Shown here piece after piece: positions 1 to 5,787 of a DNA stretch of 5,787 nucleotides (within the stretch, counting starts at the first letter, position 1; every line of letters starts with the position of its first letter). The stretch is from Ignavibacteriota bacterium (GTDB lineage Bacteria > Bacteroidota > Kapaibacteriia > Palsa-1295). The position numbers and the translations under genes were made by a program. The DNA is taken from the NCBI GenBank assembly GCA_003151215.1, contig PLXB01000169.1, positions 1,594 through 7,380 of the forward strand, given 5' to 3'. The notes below the pieces were generated by a model. That model was not told the origin of the DNA, searched no databases, and saw only the letters and a program-made list of their open reading frames with translations.

Positions 1-494
1 CCGATATTTGTACCTGCAAAAATCGTCGTTCCTGCGGTCGCAATAGAGGTGATTGGAACAGTAGGCAAGCCTGCAGTCTTCGCTGCCCATTGATTTCCGA
101 TATTGGAAGATCGCAATATCTCTCCTATCGATGTTCCTGCAAATATTGCAGAATCATTCGCTGCCATTGAAAGGATTGATGTGTTCGGGAAGCCGGTGCT
201 TGACTCAGTCCATGTATTCCCATTATCGATCGATTGAAAAACGCCTGCACTGCCTGTTCCGGCAAAGATCGTAGTCCCGTTAACGGCAAACGCATTAATT
301 CTTATCTTCGTACCGGGTATTCCGTTATTGATCTGCAGCCACGTGCTGCCTTTATCTATAGAGCGATACACGCCGCCGCCTGCCGTTCCGGCGAAAAGTG
401 TTGTATCGGTTGAAATAGTATTTGGAGGCGCGGTGGATTTGTTGCAGCCGGAAACAATTAAAATGACGAAAAGCAGATTAAAGAAGAATTTCAT
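1..494 (-). CDS. Lipoprotein with Asp-box (BNR/sortilin-type) beta-propeller repeats, partial
   Basis: The frame is open from ATG at 494 to the left edge (164 codons seen; C-terminus outside the window). The N-terminus is a lipoprotein signal: MKFFFNLLFVILIVSGC, with lipobox V-S-G-C and lipidated Cys17. Residue +2 is Asn, not Asp, which is compatible with outer-membrane sorting. After a short linker, a repeat of 41-43 residues begins: the F-A-G-T motif occurs at residues 34, 77, 118 and 159. Each repeat is followed by an Asp-box, SIDKGSTW (45-52) and SIDNGNTW (88-95), with a degenerate third SSNIGNQW (129-136). This is the pattern of BNR/sialidase or sortilin-like propeller blades (family knowledge). 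A real sialidase activity cannot be claimed; most such envelope proteins are uncharacterised. It is divergent from the next gene and has no Shine-Dalgarno sequence. The start is chosen because the lipoprotein signal begins there. Confidence 0.85.
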   Translation of the reverse strand, partial: MKFFFNLLFVILIVSGCNKSTAPPNTISTDTTLFAGTAGGGVYRSIDKGSTWLQINNGIPGTKIRINAFAVNGTTIFAGTGSAGVFQSIDNGNTWTESSTGFPNTSILSMAANDSAIFAGTSIGEILRSSNIGNQWAAKTAGLPTVPITSIATAGTTIFAGTNI

Positions 495-545
495 ATTTGA
501 ATAAATTTGTAATACATAAAATGGTTTTAGTTACAAATTACACCG

Positions 546-553
546 CAAAAATA
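546..553 (-). promoter_or_regulatory. Putative -7 element (TATTTTTG) for the lipoprotein gene
   Basis: On the minus strand this reads TATTTTTG, an exact fit to the Bacteroidota -7 consensus TAnnTTTG, with 51 nt between it and the ATG at 494. A possible -33 TTTG lies at 578-581, but the 24-nt spacer is longer than the usual ~19-21. It sits in the 132-bp divergent gap with the promoter of the plus-strand gene. A match in AT-rich DNA could be chance. Confidence 0.35.
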
Positions 554-594
554 GCATAATATTGACCATTAGAGATGCAAAGTCGCATTCTTTG

Positions 595-602
595 TATATT
601 TG
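595..602 (+). promoter_or_regulatory. Putative -7 element (TATATTTG) for the tail-fibre-like secreted protein gene
   Basis: TATATTTG fits TAnnTTTG exactly and ends 24 nt before the chosen ATG at 627. It lies inside a 12-nt string, TTGTATATTTGT, that recurs exactly upstream of the minus-strand gene starting at 4190. No convincing -33 TTG is present at the normal spacing. The last three bases are a TTG that opens the reading frame upstream, so this element argues against using that TTG as the start. Confidence 0.5.
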
Positions 603-626
603 TCTTTTATTATTCCCCTACTAACT

Positions 627-2102
627 ATGAAACATGTATGTTTTTTTGCTTCAATTTTTGTTGCAATTACTTATTCATCCGCTTTCGCCCAAATTCCCCG
701 CGCCATCTCTTATCAAGGCATACTTGCCGATCGAAAAGGCATACCGGTTGTCGATAGTACTCATACCCTTGTACTGACACTTTACAACTCGCGCACAGGC
801 TCCATTTTTGTATATTCAAAGACTGCAACGGTGACGACAAAAAACGGAGTCTTTACCACTCTTCTGGATTCTATTCCTTCAACTGTTGCATTTGATAAAG
901 AATATTTTCTCGGCATCATTGTCGATGGCGGTACGGAACTCAGTCCCCGGTCTCCGCTTGCGGCAGCGCCGTATGCGCTGAACGTTATCAGCGGAGGAGG
1001 GATCACTTCCCTGATCGCTGCTGATAATTCGATCGTCGTATCAAATGGATCGGGTCCGAATGCTTCGATCGGTGTAGCTCCGGACGGCATCGCTAGTTCA
1101 AATATTGCCAATCTTGCTGTTACGGATGCGAAAATCAATTCGGTAACTTGGTCAAAGATCACAGGTGCACCAACATCTTTCCCCGCATCGGGAAACGCCG
1201 GCGGCGATCTGAGCGGCACATACCCGAACCCTATATTACAAACTTCCGGTGTGGCTGCCGGAAGTTATACTAACTCATCAATAACCGTCGATGCAAAAGG
1301 AAGGATCACTTCGGCATCAAATGGAAGTTCCGGATTAAACCTTCCCTATACAGGAACCGGTACCAGCACTACTTCTACTTTCTCTGTCACTAATTCAGCG
1401 AACGCTGCAAATGCAACGGCAGTTATCGGGAATATCTCGACGACCACTTCGCCAACTCCGCCTTCCGGCGCAGCAGTGTTCGGATCCAATACAAATGCCT
1501 CAACGATAAGTAGTGTCTATGGAGTTGTGGGAAAAGTCTCATCAGCCTTTGCAAATTCAGCGGGAGTCTATGGCTATAACGGAGCAATAACAGATGGTGC
1601 GGGCGTAACAGGATACGGATATTATGGTGTCACCGGCATTGGTCTGCCTTCAACGATCGGATATGCCGGGTATTTCAGCGGCGGCAAAGGCGTTTACATA
1701 AACGGAAATTATACTGCAACCGGTACAAAATCAGCGATCGTTTCAATAAAGAACGGCACAGAATTCCGAAAGCTGTATTGCGAAGAAGCTACGGAAATAT
1801 GGTTCAGTGATTACGGTACTTCCCATCTGGTAAACGGAAAAGCAACAATACAACTCGATGATGTTTTTCTGAATACCGTTTCGATCGACGAAAATAATCC
1901 GATGAAAGTATTTATTCAAATGAATGGCGAATCGAATCCGGTTTTTATTAAGAAAGGCATGACGAGCTTCGATGTTATCGAGGCAAATAGTGGTTCATCC
2001 AGTGCCGGTTTCGATTACCGCATCGTCGCAAAGCGTCGCGGATACGAAGAGAAGAGGCTGGAGCAAGCCGAACTTCCCAAGTTTCCGATCGACGGAAAAT
2101 GA
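627..2102 (+). CDS. Secreted surface-type protein with tail-fibre-like central region, function unknown
   Basis: 491 residues from ATG 627. A TTG at 600 would add nine residues before the signal peptide and overlaps a promoter-like box, so it is rejected. Residues 1-21 are a signal peptide, cleaved after A-F-A before [10 protein letters not shown]. Residues 22-118 form a beta-rich domain starting with the ISYQG motif and ending in [15 protein letters not shown], a combination I recognise from many large secreted proteins of Bacteroidota/Chlorobiota and related bacteria. The middle carries [12 protein letters not shown] (191-202) and [13 protein letters not shown] (219-231), phrases common in phage tail-fibre and adhesin-like proteins. 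Residues about 284-360 are Gly/Tyr-rich ([16 protein letters not shown]), probably a beta-solenoid or fibre. Residues ~366-480 are a separate C-terminal domain (GTKSAIV to GYEEKRLE) seen in other long secreted repeat proteins. No T9SS sorting domain, lipobox or transmembrane anchor is visible. No Shine-Dalgarno sequence. Role (surface fibre or adhesin) is inference. Confidence 0.85.
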   Translation: MKHVCFFASIFVAITYSSAFAQIPRAISYQGILADRKGIPVVDSTHTLVLTLYNSRTGSIFVYSKTATVTTKNGVFTTLLDSIPSTVAFDKEYFLGIIVDGGTELSPRSPLAAAPYALNVISGGGITSLIAADNSIVVSNGSGPNASIGVAPDGIASSNIANLAVTDAKINSVTWSKITGAPTSFPASGNAGGDLSGTYPNPILQTSGVAAGSYTNSSITVDAKGRITSASNGSSGLNLPYTGTGTSTTSTFSVTNSANAANATAVIGNISTTTSPTPPSGAAVFGSNTNASTISSVYGVVGKVSSAFANSAGVYGYNGAITDGAGVTGYGYYGVTGIGLPSTIGYAGYFSGGKGVYINGNYTATGTKSAIVSIKNGTEFRKLYCEEATEIWFSDYGTSHLVNGKATIQLDDVFLNTVSIDENNPMKVFIQMNGESNPVFIKKGMTSFDVIEANSGSSSAGFDYRIVAKRRGYEEKRLEQAELPKFPIDGK

Positions 2103-2179
2103 ATATAATTCCGGCATCAACCGGCACTTTTCATTTTATCATTTAGAGTCCATCCCGACTCCGAAATCGAGATCGTCCG

Positions 2180-2187
2180 TATTTTTG
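2180..2187 (+). promoter_or_regulatory. Putative -7 element (TATTTTTG) immediately before holB
   Basis: TATTTTTG fits TAnnTTTG exactly and ends only 4 nt before the holB ATG. If used, the transcript would start at or next to the start codon, giving a leaderless mRNA. No -33 TTG is seen at the usual spacing, and holB could instead be served by read-through from the gene ending 89 bp upstream. Moderate to low certainty. Confidence 0.35.
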
Positions 2188-2191
2188 CATC

Positions 2192-3340
2192 ATGTGGAAG
2201 AATGTTATAGGGCAAGAACGGGTAAAGAAGATCATCGGGCAGTCTCTGGAATCGGAGAAAATGCCGAATGCCTATCTTTTTACCGGAGCCGAAGGCACGG
2301 GAAAAGACGCAATGGCGATCGAGATTGCAAAAGCATTAAATTGTACTAACTCCCGTACTGAAGCCTGTGATGAATGCGAGAATTGCAAGGCGATCGGCTC
2401 ACTTGCTTCCCCGCTTCTCTATTTTATCACTTCACTTTCTAAAGATTCAGAAAAAGCATCGTCAAAGGATGATGACGAAGATGAAGATGGAATTGCGAAG
2501 ATCGATATTATCCGCGAGCAATTTGAGAGCAAAGCTCGCGATCCGTATCATAATATCCAAATTCCGAAAGCTCTTGCAATAAATATTAAGCAGATCCGCG
2601 ATCTGCGCATGGTTCTCTCGCGCAGCATGACAGCGGGAAGAAAGCGCATTGTCATTATCAGTGAAGCCGATACGATGCGCAAAGAAGCGCAGAATGCCTT
2701 TTTGAAAACACTGGAAGAGCCGCATGATAATACGCTTATCATTCTCACAAGTTCGAATCCCGGGAAGCTTTATGCAACCATCCTCTCGCGCTGTCAGGAT
2801 CTGCGATTCGATCTTCTTTCGCCAAATGAAATTGCCGATGCATTAGTCGAGCGCGATGAACTTGATAGAACGCAGGCAGAATTTTTGGCGCGATTAGCAG
2901 GCGGAAGTTTTTCTGCGGCACGAAGTTTAGTCAGCGAGGATATTGCAGTTCTCAGAAATCAAGTCGTTCAATTACTGCTGATGGGACTCTCAAAAAGCAG
3001 AAAAAATGCACTTGCTGAAATAGATAATTTCCTTCCACGCGCCGGCGGAGGTTCATTCCTTGAAAAGCGACAGACGGTTGAGCAGCTTCTGCACCTGCTG
3101 ACACTTTGGCTTCGCGATGCTCTTGCTCTTGCCTCCGGAAGCGACCAATATCTGTTCAATATCGATCAGCTTGATTACCTGAAGAGATTCACCACGAAAT
3201 TCGGCAATCCAAGAAATATCGCCAATGCACTTCGCACAGTTGAGGTGGCACAACGGAATGTCCGCTTGCAATTGCAGCTCAGGCCGGTTGTCTTGCAGAT
3301 GGTGATGGATCTGGAGCAGGCGCTTATTCCCCGATCATAA
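2192..3340 (+). CDS. holB: DNA polymerase III subunit delta' (clamp-loader AAA+ subunit)
   Basis: 382 residues, near the usual delta' length. It is part of the clamp loader that opens the sliding clamp and places it on primed DNA in the cytoplasm. It begins MWKNVIGQERVKKIIGQ, the typical N-terminus of the DnaX/HolB family. Domains in order: a P-loop position GAEGTGKD (32-39) where Asp39 replaces the Ser/Thr of a working Walker A; a four-cysteine zinc module (Cys51, 59, 62, 65); an acidic linker DDDEDED (93-99); a Walker B-like VIISEAD (154-160); LKTLEEP (171-177); the S-R-C motif (199-201) that supplies the arginine finger; and a helical collar domain from about 250, including LTLWLRDALALA. 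In the known family, delta' need not hydrolyse ATP, so the altered P-loop supports HolB rather than DnaX. The 3' end overlaps the convergent minus-strand gene by 17 bp. No Shine-Dalgarno sequence. Confidence 0.93.
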   Translation: MWKNVIGQERVKKIIGQSLESEKMPNAYLFTGAEGTGKDAMAIEIAKALNCTNSRTEACDECENCKAIGSLASPLLYFITSLSKDSEKASSKDDDEDEDGIAKIDIIREQFESKARDPYHNIQIPKALAINIKQIRDLRMVLSRSMTAGRKRIVIISEADTMRKEAQNAFLKTLEEPHDNTLIILTSSNPGKLYATILSRCQDLRFDLLSPNEIADALVERDELDRTQAEFLARLAGGSFSAARSLVSEDIAVLRNQVVQLLLMGLSKSRKNALAEIDNFLPRAGGGSFLEKRQTVEQLLHLLTLWLRDALALASGSDQYLFNIDQLDYLKRFTTKFGNPRNIANALRTVEVAQRNVRLQLQLRPVVLQMVMDLEQALIPRS

Positions 3341-3473
3341 ATTTCACCGTCTCCCGGCCATCATTCACAAAATACACTGCGGGCCGCAAAGACTTGACGG
3401 AATAGGTTGCAGAGGTATTATTAGCGCCGAGAAATTCTAAATCGTGTTTTCTTCCGAGGATGTCGAAGCAAAG
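3324..3473 (-). repeat. Direct repeat copy 1: DNA encoding T9SS sorting domain
   Basis: These 150 bases, ending at the stop codon of paralogue A, match 4271-4420 with 17 mismatches by my hand count (133/150, about 89%) and no gaps. The encoded residues are 43/50 identical. Similarity falls off sharply beyond the inner edge of the repeat. Confidence 0.85.
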
Positions 3474-4190
3474 GAGGGATTGATTTTGCTTTATGAATGG
3501 AGAGGAAAATTTTAGGGTTTGCGAGGAGGAATTTATTATTACGTATCCAACATCTTCTTTATTCACTGGAGCAACTGCAAGCGGGAAACTGCCGACAATA
3601 TGTACAGATAAAGATGCATCAGTCGGGATATTGAGAATTGTGGAGTAATCAAATCGTTTGCCGGTAAATCGGGTATAATTTTCAATGTAGTCATCTTCGG
3701 TAAGATTAATGTTTTTCATATCTAATCCGCTAAAGATAAGGCTTATGGAATCACCTTTTTTAGTCATAGTAAAAGGGACGTTCCCAAATTTAATTCTTTT
3801 CCCCACTACATTTGAGTACTCCTGACTAAGTGAATTGGGATAATGAGTTAAAATATAACTCGCCTCTAAACTCATACTTTTTTTAGCGGAATCAAATGTG
3901 ATCGTAATTTCCTTCTTCCAATCGTCATTAGGGAAGTTTCCACTATGATCTTGAAGATAGGAAATGTTCGCACCATCAAAAGAAAAACTGCTATCGGAGC
4001 TTATAGAAATATTTGTCAGTATGGTGTCAGATGTGTTCCAACTGCCCGGTGTATCGAAATTAGTGTAGGCATTACTTACTAAAATCCCTTGCGACGAAAT
4101 CGTAATTTTTTGAATCTGGAACTGTGCGAAGGAAACCTCTGCTGAAAGAGCAAAAAGAAACCACAATAGAATGGAAAGGAATTTTTTCAT
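3324..4190 (-). CDS. Secreted protein with T9SS type A sorting domain, function unknown (paralogue A)
   Basis: 288 residues from ATG 4190. Signal peptide MKKFLSILLWFLFALSAEVSFA, cleaved before QFQIQ (residue 23). In-frame ATG at 4202 and TTG at 4250 would only lengthen the signal peptide, and the TTG region holds promoter-like sequence, so 4190 is preferred. Residues 23-235 are a beta-rich body with many Ser/Thr/Asn and no family I recognise. The last 50 residues, from LLCFDILGRKH to VKFMIGE, are a T9SS C-terminal sorting domain with the usual 'D-x-L-G-R ... L-R-P-x-V-Y-F-V' pattern. By family knowledge this directs passage through the outer membrane and release or anchoring. The body aligns weakly with the next minus-strand gene along its length (for example GNVPFTMTKKGDSISLIF against KNIPITISKGQDTLSAFL), so they are paralogues. 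It ends inside holB. Confidence 0.85.
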   Translation of the reverse strand: MKKFLSILLWFLFALSAEVSFAQFQIQKITISSQGILVSNAYTNFDTPGSWNTSDTILTNISISSDSSFSFDGANISYLQDHSGNFPNDDWKKEITITFDSAKKSMSLEASYILTHYPNSLSQEYSNVVGKRIKFGNVPFTMTKKGDSISLIFSGLDMKNINLTEDDYIENYTRFTGKRFDYSTILNIPTDASLSVHIVGSFPLAVAPVNKEDVGYVIINSSSQTLKFSSPFIKQNQSLLCFDILGRKHDLEFLGANNTSATYSVKSLRPAVYFVNDGRETVKFMIGE

Positions 4191-4213
4191 AGTATAATGC
4201 ATGAATTCTATCA

Positions 4214-4244
4214 CAAATATACAACATCCGCAAAGAAAATACAA
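4214..4244 (-). promoter_or_regulatory. Putative Bacteroidota-type promoter of paralogue A
   Basis: On the minus strand a -33-like TTG (4244-4242), a 20-nt spacer and TATATTTG (4221-4214, exact TAnnTTTG) are followed after 23 nt by the ATG at 4190. The flanking pattern TTGnnCTTG ... TTGTATnTTT is shared, with the same spacing, by the promoter region of paralogue B. This is the best promoter candidate in the window. Confidence 0.6.
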
Positions 4245-4270
4245 GGTCAATTATCCATACCCTACTTCTA

Positions 4271-4420
4271 TTATTCCCCGATTATAAATTTCACCGTCTC
4301 CCTGCCGTCATTCACGAAATACACTCCGGGCCGCAGCGATCTGACGGAATAGGTTGCAGAAGTATTATCAGCGCCGAGGAATTCCAAATTGTGTTTTCTT
4401 CCGAGGAGGTCGTAGCAGAG
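4271..4420 (-). repeat. Direct repeat copy 2: DNA encoding T9SS sorting domain
   Basis: Second copy of the 150-base module described at 3324-3473, again ending exactly at a TAA stop. Its GC content by hand count is about 49% (73/150), against about 31% in sampled lines of the rest of this gene. Confidence 0.85.
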
Positions 4421-5149
4421 GAGGGGTTGATCTTGATTTGAGGTCTGACTGGGTATTTTTAACAATTTTGGATTGGTGATAATAATAGAATTTGTTAACT
4501 CTCCTTTTTGATATTCCAAAACACCCGCGTTAGAAAATTTGCCGATGAGTTTTATAGATAAGAATGAAGTGTTGGGAATACTTACAATTGAATCTGTAAT
4601 AGAAGTGGTTTGAGATCTGCTTGTTCTACCCACACTATTCTTTTTTATTGCAAATGGCAATATTCTCAATTGAGAGCCTAGAAGGAATGCGCTAAGTGTA
4701 TCTTGACCTTTAGAAATAGTAATAGGGATGTTTTTAAGAGAAATACCTTCCTGATAAACCGTAGAATTTGGAGCAGATTCATCACCAGTAATTCTGAAAT
4801 AGACAAGTGAAAGTATCTGTGTTAACTTTTGATCAAATTTGACTACGAGACTTACACTATCAGTTGGCGGGACCCAGTTAAAGCCATCTGGGTGCAAATA
4901 GTGGAAATCCAAAACCGAATTCAGTATTAATGAAGAGCTATCAGCTCTGAATATTATTTCTGCTGCAGATGTATCATCATAATAAGAATGGTGATTAAAA
5001 TCTGTTATCCAATAATCAACAGAATTTTCAACAATAACAAACTCAGATTGGAGGTCTATTTGAGTGACAATAAACTGTGCTATAGCAGAATCCAAAAATG
5101 AGGGACAGCAAAGCAGAAAAAAAATAGTAAGAATTCTATAAAGTTTCAT
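4271..5149 (-). CDS. Secreted protein with T9SS type A sorting domain, function unknown (paralogue B)
   Basis: 292 residues from ATG 5149. The upstream TTG at 5167 lies in promoter-like sequence and would spoil the signal peptide, so it is rejected. Signal peptide MKLYRILTIFFLLCCPSFLD plus SAIA, cleaved before QFIVTQIDLQ (residue 25). Residues 25-242 are a beta-rich body without a recognised family; it shares a faint full-length pattern with paralogue A, notably near the mature N-terminus, around KNIPITISKGQDTLSAFLLG (139-158) and around IPNTSFLSIKLIGKF (191-205). Residues 243-292, LLCYDLLGRKH to VKFIIGE, are the T9SS sorting domain, almost identical to that of A. The body is clearly AT-rich compared with the sorting domain. 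It lies 80 bp upstream of A on the same strand, with no clear terminator between, so the two may be partly co-transcribed. Confidence 0.85.
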   Translation of the reverse strand: MKLYRILTIFFLLCCPSFLDSAIAQFIVTQIDLQSEFVIVENSVDYWITDFNHHSYYDDTSAAEIIFRADSSSLILNSVLDFHYLHPDGFNWVPPTDSVSLVVKFDQKLTQILSLVYFRITGDESAPNSTVYQEGISLKNIPITISKGQDTLSAFLLGSQLRILPFAIKKNSVGRTSRSQTTSITDSIVSIPNTSFLSIKLIGKFSNAGVLEYQKGELTNSIIITNPKLLKIPSQTSNQDQPLLCYDLLGRKHNLEFLGADNTSATYSVRSLRPGVYFVNDGRETVKFIIGE

Positions 5150-5153
5150 ACAG

Positions 5154-5184
5154 TAAAAATACAACAATCAGCGTTCAAAAACAA
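5154..5184 (-). promoter_or_regulatory. Putative promoter of paralogue B
   Basis: On the minus strand TTG (5184-5182), a 20-nt spacer and TATTTTTA (5161-5154) give the same architecture as the paralogue A promoter; the -7 box departs from TAnnTTTG only at its last base. Only 4 nt separate it from the ATG at 5149, so a leaderless transcript is possible. Confidence 0.45.
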
Positions 5185-5215
5185 GTGCAATTATTTATCC
5201 CCTCTCTTTTCTCCG

Positions 5216-5223
5216 TAAATTTG
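5216..5223 (+). promoter_or_regulatory. Putative -7 element (TAAATTTG) for metG
   Basis: TAAATTTG fits TAnnTTTG exactly and ends 23 nt before the TTG at 5247, the same leader length as at paralogue A (23 nt) and close to that of the gene at 627 (24 nt). No clear -33 TTG. It is nearly back-to-back with the paralogue B promoter within a 97-bp gap. Confidence 0.45.
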
Positions 5224-5246
5224 CAGTTTATTAAACATTCTTGAAA

Positions 5247-5787
5247 TTGTCGAACGATAAACGAACACTTGTTACTGCTGCTTTGCCGTATGCCAATGGA
5301 CCCATTCATATCGGGCATCTTGCCGGAGTGTATGTGCCGGCGGATATGTATGTGCGCTATAAGCGGCTGCGCGGCGAATCGGTGCTTTTTATCTGCGGCT
5401 CCGATGAGCATGGCGTTCCGATCACGATCAGCGCCGATAAGGAAAAGGTCTCGCCTAAGGTTATCGTTGACCGATACCATGAACTGAATAAGGCGACATT
5501 CGAGAAACTCGGCATTACTTTCGATCATTACGGAAGAACATCTTCTGATGAGCACCGGAAAATGAGCCAGGAGTTTTTCCTGCACTTAAAAGAGAACGGC
5601 TTCATCACGGCAAAAACCGAGCCGCAGCTTTATGATCAGGAAGCAAAGATGTTCTTGCCCGATCGCTACGTTGAAGGCACCTGCCCTGTCTGCGGCAATA
5701 CGGAGGCTCGCGGCGCCCAGTGCGATAATTGCGGCACCTATCTCAATCAAACCGAACTCATTAATCCTCGTTCGAAAGTATCGGGAT
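5247..5787 (+). CDS. metG: Methionyl-tRNA synthetase, N-terminal part, TTG start
   Basis: Cytoplasmic enzyme that charges tRNA(Met) with methionine using ATP. 180 codons are present; the frame is open to the right edge, so the rest of the class I catalytic core, the KMSKS loop and the anticodon-binding domain are outside. From TTG 5247 the protein reads [20 protein letters not shown], then the HIGH motif at 21-24, GSDEHG at 51-56, and a zinc knuckle with Cys146, 149, 159 and 162 (CPVC ... CDNC), a four-cysteine module in the connective-peptide region. An in-frame stop at 5232-5234 closes the frame upstream and there is no ATG before codon 34 (after HIGH), so the start must be a non-ATG codon: TTG 5247, or TTG 5241 two codons earlier. 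I prefer 5247 for its fit to typical MetRS N-termini and its 23-nt leader from the putative -7 box. No Shine-Dalgarno sequence. Confidence 0.95.
   Translation, partial: MSNDKRTLVTAALPYANGPIHIGHLAGVYVPADMYVRYKRLRGESVLFICGSDEHGVPITISADKEKVSPKVIVDRYHELNKATFEKLGITFDHYGRTSSDEHRKMSQEFFLHLKENGFITAKTEPQLYDQEAKMFLPDRYVEGTCPVCGNTEARGAQCDNCGTYLNQTELINPRSKVSG

Noticed and set aside
575..588. Inverted repeat ATGC-N6-GCAT in the divergent promoter region
   Set aside because: Four base pairs per arm is expected often by chance; no second copy or symmetrical extension supports an operator.
782..1219. 145-codon open frame on the minus strand
   Set aside because: Lies wholly inside the plus-strand secreted-protein gene, has no recognisable motif or start context, and is a shadow frame.
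2111..2124. Possible terminator: CCGG, 6-nt loop, CCGG, followed by ACTTTTCATTTT, after the tail-fibre-like gene
   Set aside because: The stem is only 4 bp and the T-run is broken, so it is too weak to annotate as an intrinsic terminator.
3324..4420. The 150-bp direct repeats as ends of a mobile element
   Set aside because: Both copies are in-frame protein-coding sequence ending exactly at stop codons; there is no transposase, terminal inverted repeat or target duplication, so a duplicated protein domain explains them.
5101..5149. Cys-Cys in the signal peptide of paralogue B as a lipobox
   Set aside because: The residues before the cysteines are F-F-L-L, without the small residue at -1 needed for signal peptidase II; a normal cleavage site S-A-I-A before Gln25 is present instead.
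5175..5585. 136-codon open frame on the minus strand
   Set aside because: Antisense to the well-supported metG coding sequence and the divergent promoter region; no signal or family features.

Overview
The window looks like a stretch of chromosome from an uncultured or little-studied member of the Bacteroidota/Chlorobiota (FCB) group, perhaps near Kapaibacteriota or Ignavibacteriota. Three things point there. Two proteins end in a type IX secretion (T9SS) sorting domain. No gene has a recognisable Shine-Dalgarno sequence. Upstream of every gene there is a match or near match to the Bacteroidota-type -7 promoter element TAnnTTTG. The phylum-level placement is an inference from these traits and the protein style, not from a database search.

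Layout: (1) positions 1-494, minus strand, the N-terminal part of a lipoprotein with Asp-box beta-propeller repeats, running off the left edge. (2) A 132-bp divergent promoter region. (3) 627-2102, plus strand, a large secreted surface-type protein with a tail-fibre-like middle. (4) 2192-3340, plus strand, holB, the delta' subunit of the DNA polymerase III clamp loader. (5) 3324-4190 and 4271-5149, minus strand, two tandem paralogous T9SS cargo proteins of unknown function; the first overlaps the end of holB tail-to-tail by 17 bp. (6) A 97-bp divergent promoter region. (7) 5247 to the right edge, plus strand, metG, methionyl-tRNA synthetase, apparently starting with TTG and truncated by the window end. 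There is no gene-free stretch over 300 bases; the gaps are 132, 89, 80 and 97 bp.

Two housekeeping genes (holB, metG) are therefore interspersed with four exported proteins of unknown role. I see no shared pathway linking them. No RNA gene, CRISPR array, insertion sequence or phage integration gene was seen. The most unusual part is the paralogous pair: their last 50 residues are 43/50 identical and about 89% identical in DNA, while the preceding ~240 residues have diverged almost beyond alignment and are much more AT-rich. This suggests a homogenised or swapped sorting module on fast-evolving cargo. I did not find evidence of a wholly new multi-gene system.
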